From assembly GCA_022113835.1 (NCBI GenBank), contig JAILWY010000009.1, positions 781,501 through 845,500 of the forward strand: a stretch of 64,000 nt of DNA, given 5' to 3'. Shown here piece after piece: positions 35,115-45,441 of this stretch. This stretch comes from Atopsyche davidsoni (taxonomy: Eukaryota > Arthropoda > Insecta > Trichoptera > Hydrobiosidae). A program made the position numbers and the translations under genes. Position 1 is the stretch's first letter; every line of letters begins with the position of its first letter. The notes under the pieces were generated by a model that saw only the letters and a list, made by a program, of their open reading frames with translations, was not told where the DNA came from and made no database searches.

Positions 35115-35714
35115 CTGTAAGGGAAAACAGCCGTTATATTTTTAAGTCACACAATAAAAACATTTATATATATATGATGGAAATCAGCTAGATTCTGATG
35201 TTTTCATTTGATAGCGCCGCTACTCCGGCGGTAGTGTGAAATCATCAAAAATGTTATTCATAAAATAAATTCAGGTATGTTGTTGTGTCTGTAATGCTGA
35301 GTATATTTGAGTCACAAGTAATAAGAAATCGATATTTTATAATTTATTATCTTATTTATTGAAATTATGATGGTTTTAATTTTAAATTCGTTCAAGGACT
35401 GATTAATGGAAACAGTTATAAGCAATGCCTTAAATAGGTCGCACGAGCTTCGGTTACACTATTAAAAATAATTTAAAGATGCAACTTACACTTTTTTTGT
35501 TTAAATCACACATAGTGAAGCAGCAAAACAGTCAATTTTTCAATCCGCATGACGAATTGATTACCTGGTAATTATCAGCTATTCAGGATTCAGATTTTGC
35601 CATCACGCTATATTAAATAGTAATAAGATTTTAGTGAGACACAAAAACTTTCGCTTTTTAATAGGAATAATAAGGCCACGGGTGCCTTGGCTTTTAAGAT
35701 TGTGCCATACTAAC

Positions 35715-35784
35715 CTCGATAGGTCTGCGATGATGTAGGATCGACAGAGCACTATCGAAATCTCAAGTGCGATGCTCTTATATA
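35715..35784 (-). promoter_or_regulatory. ILP-2 core promoter and non-coding first exon
   Basis: On the minus strand TATATAAG starts at 35784. A start site about 31 bp downstream (near 35753, in CGATAGTG) fits. The first exon would end at 35715 (GAG|GTTAGT donor) and splice over 600 bp to the acceptor adjoining the ILP-2 ATG. The initiator match is weaker than in ILP-1. Confidence 0.55.
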
Positions 35785-36282
35785 CTGACTTCCCCGGGGG
35801 TGTTGGGCACGGGGTGGGGGCAGTCAACAGACAAGTGCAAATGCATGTTTATATTGATTCAAAATAATATCAGACGATCTGGTAGGCAAAGAGGTCAGGG
35901 GAAGTTAGACTGTTACTAAATATAATTTAATTTTTGACAAAACTATTTGATGTGGAATCATTCACAGCATAGTTTTATATCATCTGTTGTGCTGCACATA
36001 TTTATGTCAAATATTTTTTTGTAGTGTTTGTATACATTTTGTGTTTATCTTGACAGTATGTATGACGAATTGTGTAACGATATGTGTAACTTTGATCAAA
36101 AATATAAAGCGTATTATTAACATTCACGAGTAATATGATAACAAATCATAAATTGGAATATTTTTTCATGTTACAAAAAAAGTTGTTTACAAAATATAAA
36201 AACATTAATCATTTGAATATTAAAAAACGGATATTATACCTTAATATATTTATAAGATGGAGCATGGCTATTTTAAGTAAGT

Positions 36283-36354
36283 AATCAATATTTTTGACAG
36301 AGAGTACTCGGTGGAATTCCATTGTAATATTTTTAATAAAATACTTGAGTAAAG
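36283..36354 (-). mobile_element. truncated family B retroposon
   Basis: CAATATTTTTGACAGAGAGT, then TCGGTGGAATTCCATTGTAA, then TTTAATAAAATACTTGAG: only the right end and the outer arm remain, with no ribozyme centre. Confidence 0.65.
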
Positions 36355-39175
36355 TTTACTTAAAACAAATATTGTAAGTAAACACCCAATTGACCAATAA
36401 ATTAAAATTTAATGAATGATGTGTAGTCGCCGAGGTTTTAGTATTAGGGTAATAACAAACTGTGATTGTTGAACCGGCGATATCGCGGGGACGCTGGCTC
36501 TGGGCGGAAACCCGCCGCTTCTCCATACAATGGACGGCCTATATAGTGTGTCGTGTTTACGTAGGTGCTTATCACGGGCGCGTAGTCCACGCGAGCAATA
36601 ATGCACTGCATGCTCTCATCAAATCGTTGCATTTTTTAAAGCTTTTGTATCAAAATTTAGGCCAAAAGTATCTGTTTATTCATTATATGGTACTACAATC
36701 AGTTTTGCAGGTTTACAAGTATTTTAATTGATTCATACATTTAATTTAAGTGAAACCTTTATATGTTAATAATGATATTTGTTTGGGAAAGAAAATTGTA
36801 TATTTTGTAGTATAAATAAAATATTCACTTTTCCTGTTTTTTTGTTATTTTTTTTTTTTGACACTACCTGTATGATATATAAAATTTGCTTTTTACTTAA
36901 CCTGCAACGATTTTTTGTTTCAGAAATGTATTGTAACAATTTTTTATACTTTAAATTTAAAAAAAAAGGTCTTTGTATCTCTAGCCTAATACAAACATAT
37001 ATTAAAAAAAAAATGGTAACCTCTTTAGCCGGAGTGAAATAGCGACAAGCGAATCTTCGTTAGCGGCTACTCTGCGTGCCCATCACAAGCGGAAACGACG
37101 CGGAAACTTGGAGTCGTCGCTGTGGTCGTACTTTCGGTCAGTATTCTGTGCGGTTAATCGATAATCACCCGATGGGTTTAAAGTTCCCGTGTGAGTGTTG
37201 CCGGGCGTGGTCGGCGCCGAGGTTCGGTGCGGCACTGCAAGCGTCCGCGTCCGAGTCACAAAGTTTCGTCTGGGCGATAAACAAAGGAATTTCGGGGCGA
37301 CCTGGCCCGGCCCGGCGTATCTTCTAAATATAGCGGCGGTGCGTCGCCACTTGATATCGACCTATTCAATATTTGACGTTTGATAATATCCGTCAAATAA
37401 TATTTGAACGCATCGGGGACTTGAACACTCAGCGCGCTTGTTTGTAGTCACAATCGGCGTGTCTAGTGGATTCATACTTATTGCAATATTATTTATTTTT
37501 GTACGTGCTTGTTTTCGTGATAAAATAAACAATTATTTATCCTCTATCTTGTTATTGTTACATAATGTTATTGTTACTCGTTTTAATATCACCTCACCTT
37601 CTAACACGAATGTTAGATATATTTTAATTGTATCACCTAAACATGATAAAGTTCACGAGGAAATTAAACGGTGATTAACCAATAGCGTTTTTTTTTTGCA
37701 AAAGAGGAGACTTTTGGAGGAGACATCAGCCGGTAATCGGTTGTGTTTCAACGTATGAAGACAGCACCGAGAAGCGCAATCAGAAATAAACACGATGACT
37801 GAAGCTTGTTATGTCTCCAGCTCTCAATCTCTCATACCAGAAACCAATACAAGAAAACATAATAATAAACATAATTTTCAAGAATTTAATTTCACGTGTA
37901 AATTGATTTCTCAACAACATATTGTGAAAAAATATTATCAATCAAGATAGTTAATGTATGATACATCAAATGAATAATATTGTATACAGTCACGGATGTT
38001 TACCAGAATGCAAATCCTCTTATACGGTCGTCGTTGGGGGGTGGGTGTCTCCAGCACTGGGTGGTTGTTTTTCTCTTACTTATTTCCTCGCGACTGATCG
38101 GCACACGAGCTGCTCTTTCACGGGGTTTATTTCCTGGAGACGTTGCCGCAGTCTACACTTGCCGTATTAAAACTGAGGCTTACGCTAAAAATAAAATGTA
38201 TGAAAGTTTCCGATCGTTAGATGTCTTTGGGTGGCAGTGGGCGAGGGTGGTGGTGGTTGCGGAGTATTTTCCCTGTTTTTTTTATCTCACTGTGAATAGA
38301 AAGAGCAGAAATGACTAAAATAATCCATCATATTCTATTTATTTCAATAGGCATATAAAAAACTGCTATCATCACTACCTGCTTTTCATATAAACAACAG
38401 AAAAGTATTAAGCCGAACACGAATGAATGATTTAAGAAAAGTGTGGTTGTAGATTATCTGATATTGGATGTATACTGCGCAGGTTAAATAAAGATAAAAC
38501 ACAATTTTCAGCGCTGAAACTCGTGGTGAGACCTTGTCTCTTTAAAGAAGATTTCCAGCGGTTCATGCCACCTCATGCATGGCACTCCACCTTCCAACCC
38601 TATCGTCTTTGCTTTACTCTCATGTCGAAGCCGCCCAAATTTGCTGTACAGTATCTTTTTTGCCAGACTACCGCCCATAAAAAATATGACATACGAGTAT
38701 ATTTTAACATTATATTGAAGTATTCCAGTGTAATGATTATATTTCTTTAGTTTGAAGGCATATTTTTGGGACTAAATATAGAGTATTAAAAATCGAGCCT
38801 GTCTGTCGTGGATGAGTTTGAATGCTCGAAGTTTATCACCGATCTGGAATATTCACCTCCCCGAGCGTCGCTGGGTGCGCCAGGCAGTGGCGGAGGTAAC
38901 AGACGCGGCCTTATTTGTGAGTTGCGCTCAAGAAGAAACTACTTAGGAAATGAAGAGCGGCAAAAAGAAATTTCCGTTGACTCCATAGGCGTCCTGTGAA
39001 AGTATAAAAAATAATTAAATATATTTAATTATAAGTATAAATGATTTTTATAATTTATTGAAAATATTCATAAATTAATATCACATGACAACTAAAAGAC
39101 AATACACAAAAATAGGACAGCCTGCACAGTTCAATTGATTCTCATAAGATGTAATCTAATAGATATTTAATTTTT

Positions 39176-39265
39176 AAATAATTTAAATAAAATACTTGAC
39201 TGATTTTTCCACATGTTCACTCATCAAAATGGAATTCCACCAAATACTCTATCAAAAATATTGAT
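39176..39265 (+). mobile_element. minimal family B retroposon with 12-bp target duplication
   Basis: TATTTAATTTTT at 39164-39175 recurs at 39266-39277. The 90-bp insert keeps AAATAAAATACTTGACTGAT, CCACATGTTCAC and the right end GGAATTCCACCAAATACTCT, but the entire ribozyme-like centre is missing. Confidence 0.7.
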
Positions 39266-41011
39266 TATTTAATTTTTTGTTACAATCTTTGATCATAAAA
39301 TTATTTGTATTCATTACAATAGTAAACTAAAAGCAAAAAAGTCTAGTTCTCTATTAGTATAGAATAAATTTAGTTATAGTATACTGATGGTTATTATTAA
39401 ATATTTAATAAATCGCCATTTTCACAAACACAGTTAGTCTTTAGGAAATCGATTCAAACTTGAGATGATGTGAAATATCTTTGAAATTATTTTTTGCGAC
39501 ACACAGGATTAGACTTCACACCTCCTCGGCTATTGTAGTCTACTATTCTGTTTTATTGAACCGATGCGGCACTGTGGCCATCAGTCTGAACTCAATTTAT
39601 CTCCTTATGATTTTTGTCATCGTTATATGTGCATATTTAAACACATTGTATAAATTACTAGTAGTAATAAATACAATTTTTTAAAACAGATAAGGTCGCA
39701 GATTTGCGCCTAGTTGTTTCAAGTTTTAGTTTAAGTTCCATCGTTTCAATTTCGGTGCTCAGGCCATTCTGTATACAACTTATATAAGATCAATGAAGCC
39801 TGGGAGCTGATTCCACATTCACCCAAAGAGGTGTATTCGCCTGTAAGTGCTCAAAAAACTGGGTCTTTGAAAGAATCTAGTGTCAGTACCAGAATTTTAG
39901 AGTATTTATTCAAAAAGAATACGGCTTAGCACATAAGAAAGTAAGTGAATAGCATTCCGTGTAGGCGGAGGCCGCGAATTAATGCTTCAGAAAGCACTCC
40001 AGTTGTCGCTATAACGTGAGGTGACAGCGCCGCGCGTCCTCCGTGTGAATCTATTTTGATATGAGAATGCGAAGGTCAAGATAGACAAAATAAACTCATC
40101 TTTATTCATGATAAGATAATTTTAACACGCAGCCTGACGCGAATCAATAATGCAAAATGTGGCGCAAACAATGCCGCAGCGCCGGCGCTGCGCGTCACCA
40201 CAGGTACTCTTCAGTAAGCTCGGGGATGAAAGAGCTTTCATGAAATAAATATTAACAAATAACCCAATAATATTTTCTAAGTACCCTTATGTAATTTTTA
40301 CTTTAATAAAATTAAAAAAAAAAGTTTTTTTAAATGTATAAATAAAACCAAAAAGGCCACTGAAATTTATCACTGTTGACAGCTGAGTATCTTAGATTTT
40401 TTAACCCCTAGAAGTATCTTATAATCTGACGAGAAGAAGAGTTATCACTGTTTCATAAATTTTAGTAGGCCGTCAAGCAATCGAGTTTTATATTTATTTA
40501 AATGACATAGCAGTAAAAATGAAGACGTTTTCAACGAAACAACAGTCACATTAAACTAATAAAAATTTTATTAGAGTTATATGAAAATTTTCCATATATG
40601 TACGCAGTTAAAATGAGCTATAATAAAACCAAATCACTAAAGAATCCATTGAATAATATAAGGAATAAAATGAAATCTATTTAAACATTTATACACACTC
40701 ATTTCAATTTTGGGGTCTAATTATTTTAATTACAATTAATAAAAAAAATTACAATCATAATAAATTACCAACTTTCCAATTATTGACATATCTACTGCAG
40801 AGATAGCACCTTTATTGAGTGAATATAATGTTTATTTAAATGATTCGTAAGAAGTTCCTGAAAGGTTTAAGATTATGAAGTATTTTTTTATGATTAATCT
40901 GGAAAACTTCCAGGTCAGTTAAATTATTACACCGGTCCCAAATTATTACACAGATCTAAAAATACGTAACAAAAAATTACTGTTTTTAATCTACTATAAT
41001 AATAGCCATTG

Positions 41012-41065
41012 TGTGTTTGTATGTTTGTTTGTATGTTTGTATGTTTGTATGTGTGTATGTTTCGT
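41012..41065. repeat. (TGTTTGTA)n simple repeat
   Basis: Imperfect TGTTTGTA/TGTTTG repeats inside the 5' part of the Helitron. Confidence 0.8.
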
Positions 41066-41549
41066 TTTTCCGTTCTGTATAGAATATCTTAAAAGATACA
41101 ACGCTGATTTTTTGCACATAAGTTAAGTAAATTTTTCCGCAGCTATGTGCCGAATTTCAAGACGATAGGATAATATTTTCATTCATAAACTATAAAATAT
41201 GCTTTAGCGAATTTCAATATGTACGAATTATATAATTCTGTTTTTCGCCGCGAGATGTTGTTTACCGCGAGATTTTCAAATTTAGAACTTTTACAAAAAA
41301 AACAAATTTTGGATGCTTCTAAGGAATTTCCAGCTTATGTCAGTTTGACACAAATGCCATCTCTATTTTTTTATCGAAATTGCATTAGAAATTATTAATC
41401 ACATCATTAATAACTCAAAATAACACCTTCTACGCACAGAAAACGTAATTGAAAAAGAATTGCACTATTGAACGTGATAAAGACTGCATCAAATAAATAA
41501 CAGTGCAGTGAAAAGTGATGCGTTGTTTGTGACACGAAATGTGACATAA

Positions 41550-42064
41550 ATGTCAAGCAATGAGTTGGAAGGAAAACGTGAGCAGCGTCTTCTTAAAATT
41601 CGAGTACGCGCATCGACCTCAAGACAAAAAGAAACTGATGCACAGCGAACGCTGCGTTTGTCTTCGGATTAATTAGTGTGACCTGTCGATTCTGCAATGC
41701 TTTACATTATCAAGCAGAAAACTCATCAGATGGAAAGTTCAACGATTATTATCACAAAGGTAAAGTGAAACTACCAGCAAGGCCTATTTCCCCAGTATAT
41801 TTAAAGGATATTTATAATGTAAATTTCAAGAGAAAAATAAGATCATACAATAACAGTATATCTTTTGCATCAATGGGAGCTAAATTAACAGTGGGCCACT
41901 CTGCTTCAAAGTTCAAGGCCAAGGTATATCACAGAACTTCGCACCTTCATCCAACTGATGGTACAAAATTAAAGCATTATTCATCTTATTATTGTAAGCA
42001 TTGTTCATCGAATGCGCGTCATTCTGTGACGGGCTACATTTCTAGTATAAATATAATGTTCTAA
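41550..42064 (+). pseudogene. Helitron helicase-like protein, N-terminal fragment
   Basis: 41550-41672 encodes 40 residues ending RQKETDAQRTLRLSSD and a stop, the charged repeat-like lead found before the zinc-finger region of Helitron proteins. After a frame change, 41678 onward reads CRFCNALHYQAENS, then GKVKLPARPISPVYLKDIY, then KRKIRSYNNSISFASMGAKL. This matches the known family order: a C-x2-C finger, the 'GKV.LP' block, and the 'IR.YN...FAS.GA' block that starts the helicase-like N-terminal domain. The second cysteine cluster is reduced to YYH. The frameshift, stop codon and loss of everything downstream make it a pseudogene. Confidence 0.65.
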
Positions 42065-42299
42065 ACGTTTAACAGTCATAACAACATGAAAACCAATATT
42101 TCAATTAATATTTTTCCTAAAAAGTATATTCAGATTTACTAGCCATATTATTTTCTAGAAAAGATATTTAAATGATGTGTTCTAGAAATAGCATAAGCGA
42201 TTCTCTTACCCCTTCTACTTGTTGTTGTTTTCTCGGGTTAGTTTGCACCTCCCACATGTCTGTTCGCCTCTTCACCCCATTGACAGCACCCTCTAGTAG

Positions 42300-42378
42300 T
42301 ATATAAGTGCCTGGCAAAGGGGATGATCATTAGTTCTCTCTACATTTTCCGCGGAAACATCTCTTCTCACTAGCCGAC
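42300..42378 (+). promoter_or_regulatory. ILP-3 core promoter and non-coding first exon
   Basis: TATATAAG at 42300-42307 is followed 29 bp later by the initiator TCATT (42327-42331). The first exon, 42329-42378, ends GAC|GTAAGT. The intron of 345 bp ends at TTTTTTCAG directly before the ILP-3 ATG. Confidence 0.7.
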
Positions 42379-42723
42379 GTAAGTGTTCTCAGTAAAATAA
42401 TACACTCTTCAAATTTTAAATATTATTATTTTAACACTAGATTTTTTTTTGTAAAGGCTTTTTGTTGTGAAATTCAAAGACAATATAAAGTTTTATATCT
42501 ACTATCGAATAATATTTCGGGGTTTATATTTTAATTTCAGTTATCTATTTATGTAGCAGATGTGGTCTCTGGAACCTGCTTAGAAAATATTTGAAAGCTT
42601 TTTGGAATTCAATTTCTTTCAAGCTTAAAACAGTGGAATAAGAAGTTTGATAATTTGATTCTTACTTATATTTAGTGGTCATTGCTTTCCGAGAGCACCT
42701 GTAATCTTTTGTGGTTTTTTCAG

Positions 42724-44921
42724 ATGAAGCTGCTGTGGATCATGGGACTGGCTTGCCTGGCCGCGGCTGACGACTCGGTCGACCTGTTCCAGCAGCCCAA
42801 GAGAGACAGCCCGAAGCGCCTGTGCGGAAGCAACTTGGCTGACACGTTGTCGCTCGTCTGCAACGGAGTCTACAACCACCGGTACTCCAAGAAAGACGCG
42901 CCTTGTGAGTCTCAAACCCGCTATTCTGTAAATCAATAATGATTTCCCTCATATCTGAACTATTTTTATTTAAAAAATAATGGTTTTATATTACAAACAC
43001 AGCAAATATATTTGAATAATTTTTTAAATATTTTTTCAATATACATATGTAAATATTATTAGACCTTACATTACATGACTAGAAAACAAAAAAAAATAAA
43101 TAAAATAACAAATCAACATCTTTTTATATGAATATTTTAATTTGCTCAAAGTAACACTTGATATTTGTAGCCATAATTAATGTGTTTTTGGCATATACTT
43201 TAAAGTAATTCCGTTTATATATATTTTATATAATTTGATGATGATACTGTAAATGTTTTATTAAATTAATAACAACATTATTTAAGGCTTGTGCTTCACC
43301 AACCTATTAAAATAGACATACTTCATCTGTAGATTAGATTAAAAATGTACTTTTAAATATTAGCTGTCAAGTTTCATCAGTAATTTATATTTTTTCTTAA
43401 TAGTAAAATACAATATATTGTTAAAACAAACTTTTCCGATGTGTTATACTAAATATATAAATCATTTGATTTTTAAGTAATTTAGTCCATATTTTCAGGA
43501 CTTGCTCTCTTATAGTGTGGTCCTTAGCTTTTATAGAGGTATTAAGACTTCCCACTAAGTTTTTCGGAATGAAGATGTCTCTCATGCATGTATAAAAATA
43601 ATACTCAAATTAATTTTGAAGTGCTAATAAATCTCCACAGATGGCGTTAATCATATAAATATAAAGATTATTAAAATAATCAATATTTTTGACAGAAAGA
43701 ATTTGGGGGAATTTCATTTTTATATTTTAAATATCACTCAGTTTGATATTGCCAACGTGAAAGGTTGGCGAAACCGGTCACAAATAAAAATTAACATTTG
43801 GAAAAATCACTCAAGTATTTAATTTAAAATATTATATAGATTATTAATAGAAAATACCGAATGTGGCTACTTTTAATGAAACAATTTTGATTTGATAAAA
43901 TTCAATCTGTGAGTAAAGATATTTTTAGATCCGTTCTATCAGTTATATTTTTTTAATACCAGTTTCTGTTTAAAATTATCATTTAAACTGTTTTTTAGAA
44001 TTTTATGCAGCGTTTATTCTTTATAGCTGCGACGTTTCGCTTCCGGTACCGTGACCATCATGAGAGACTTAATACAGATTCTAATTTTTAAAGTATCTGG
44101 ACCAAAATGTTGGAACGTTTATTAAAAAATTTACTTAAGATCCTTGAACGCAGTATTCGTAACGATGTTAAGAAAAACACAATTTTCTTAACGCAATATT
44201 TTTCATCTCTTCTATTGAGCGATGTTTAGTTTTCGGCCTACAATAACTTGGACCCTAAATAATAGACATAGTATTTAAATATATGTAAAACAATACCATT
44301 GTATTTTAACGATATTTTTTTAAAGTAAAAATATAAATTATCAAATGCATTATTTAATTAGAAATTTACCGACAAAAATCCTTAAAGATGATCTTAGCAA
44401 AAATATTTAAAACTTTAAACAGCTTATTATTTTTGTTGAGGGACAAGGCATTTGATTCGTGAAGATCCATTATTATAATGATAAAAGTACGTTTGTATTT
44501 TGTCTTCACTTTGAGTTTATTAAAAAAAATTACATTACTAGTTTCGACCCAATACACCGGGTCATCATCAGATGCATAACTAAACTAAACAGTGTATTGG
44601 GTCGAAACCAGTAATTCAAATAATTTTAATAAACTCAAAGTGAAGACAAAATGTAAAGGTACTTTTTATTATTTATTTTTTTGCTTAACACTAACAATTC
44701 ATCTAAAATACATTGTCTGTTTATCAGTTGATGGCATGGCAGTTGGAGACTACGCCTACGACAGCGACTATAGCGGTTGGCCCATGCTGACTCGCGAAGA
44801 GGCTTCCGCGCTGTCTGGAGGCCTCCATCGGCGGTTCCGCAGGGGGCGTCATGGCGTCTACGACGAGTGCTGCCTGAAGCCGTGCTCCCTGGATGAAATG
44901 CGCACTTACTGTGGTCAATAG
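42724..44921 (+). CDS. insulin-like peptide precursor 3
   Basis: Coding exons 42724-42904 and 44728-44921 are joined in phase 1 over an 1823-bp intron (donor T|GTGAGT, acceptor TTTATCAG) to give 124 residues. The signal peptide is MKLLWIMGLACLAAA. LFQQPKRDSPKR precedes the B chain CGSNLADTLSLVC (C34, C46). B/C junction SKK. C-peptide GDYAYDSDYSGWPMLTREE is acidic like ILP-1's. The furin-type site RRFRR (95-99) is followed by GRH and then the A chain GVYDECCLKPC...YCGQ (CC-x3-C-x8-C). ILP-1 and ILP-3 are the closest pair: equal length, shared LFQxPKR, SLVC and FRRG. The extra GRH gives the A chain an extended N-terminus unless trimmed. Intron 2 has gained a family B and a family A retroposon. 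Confidence 0.95.
43675..43837 (+). mobile_element. family B retroposon in ILP-3 intron 2
   Basis: AGATTATTAA at 43665-43674 recurs at 43838-43847, a likely 10-bp target duplication though AT-rich. The reversed right end (ATATTTTTGACAGAAAGAAT) is joined to a forward centre with TTGATATT, stem II GCCAAC/GTTGGC, GAAAC and ACCGGTC. Confidence 0.7.
44433..44665. mobile_element. family A hammerhead retroposon in ILP-3 intron 2, head-to-head
   Basis: TTATTATTT at 44424-44432 and 44666-44674 probably flanks the insert. A reverse copy with an intact hammerhead motif (44531-44576) meets a forward copy that has lost CTGATGA and begins CAGTGTATTGGGTCGAAACC. The insert ends about 54 bp before the exon that encodes the A chain, so it may overlap the branch-point region. 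Confidence 0.75.
44531..44576 (-). ncRNA. predicted hammerhead ribozyme in ILP-3 intron 2
   Basis: On the minus strand: TGCAT, CTGATGA, T, GACCCG-GTGTAT-TGGGTC (last pair G-U), GAAA, palindromic ACTAGT, GTA and ATGTA. The core is intact and stem I has one G-to-A change that weakens it. It is antisense to the ILP-3 transcript, so it would not cleave the ILP-3 pre-mRNA. Confidence 0.6.
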
Positions 44922-45435
44922 AGCCTGCAACACCCCCGTCTTGTTCTCCCTTTACTCTTCGGGAAATTTAAAAGTTAACGAGATTGTATTGACAAACCAT
45001 TATCTGGTATTTCATTGAGCGTCAAGAACGTCGTTTATTTAACGCTACTCTGCCTACAATATTTGAATGAAATATTTTAACTTAAATTTTCTTAAGTATT
45101 TTATATAAATTATTTATATCCTTAACCTTTGATAATTTAAAAAAAAAAAACTCTCGTTAGTCGCTTGTGTGGCAGTATTAAAATTTTAACAAAAAAACTT
45201 AAATTTCAATTTTATAGTTTTTAATATTAACCTAAACTAACAGTGATTTTTTTTTTGCCATATTTACATCTTGTTCTATTTTATAGTGAATTTATAATGT
45301 AGTTTAAATATTTTATCCTCAAAGACTTGTCTTTTCTTGTATGTGTGAAATATATATAATTTTTCATTATTAACAACTAAAATTGTATTTAAATATTTTA
45401 GATTTCAACTTTGACTTTGGCAATAACCATATTTA

Positions 45436-45441
45436 AATAAA
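45436..45441 (+). terminator. candidate polyadenylation signal of ILP-3
   Basis: AATAAA about 515 bp after the ILP-3 stop, followed by a GT/T-rich stretch (TGTGTCAGG, TTTATATGTTGTGTT). Plausible, but not the only possible site. Confidence 0.4.

Larger units (their letters stand above)
35790..40985. other. intergenic interval between ILP-2 and ILP-3
   Basis: AT-rich with GC-richer islands (36460-36610, 37030-37330, 38010-38270, 38800-38960, 39960-40220) that could be enhancers but carry no supportable exons. Contains family B retroposons at about 36283 and 39176. Confidence 0.5.
40990..42064 (+). mobile_element. broken Helitron
   Basis: The 5' end reads A|TCTACTATAATAATAG, a typical Helitron start (5' TC after a host A). 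Downstream are a TGTTTGTA simple repeat and two out-of-frame pieces of a Helitron replicase-helicase N-terminus (41550-41672 and 41678-42064). The Rep (HUH) and helicase domains are absent. I could not define the 3' CTRR end, so the right boundary is where protein similarity stops. It ends about 240 bp before the ILP-3 TATA box. Confidence 0.65.
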
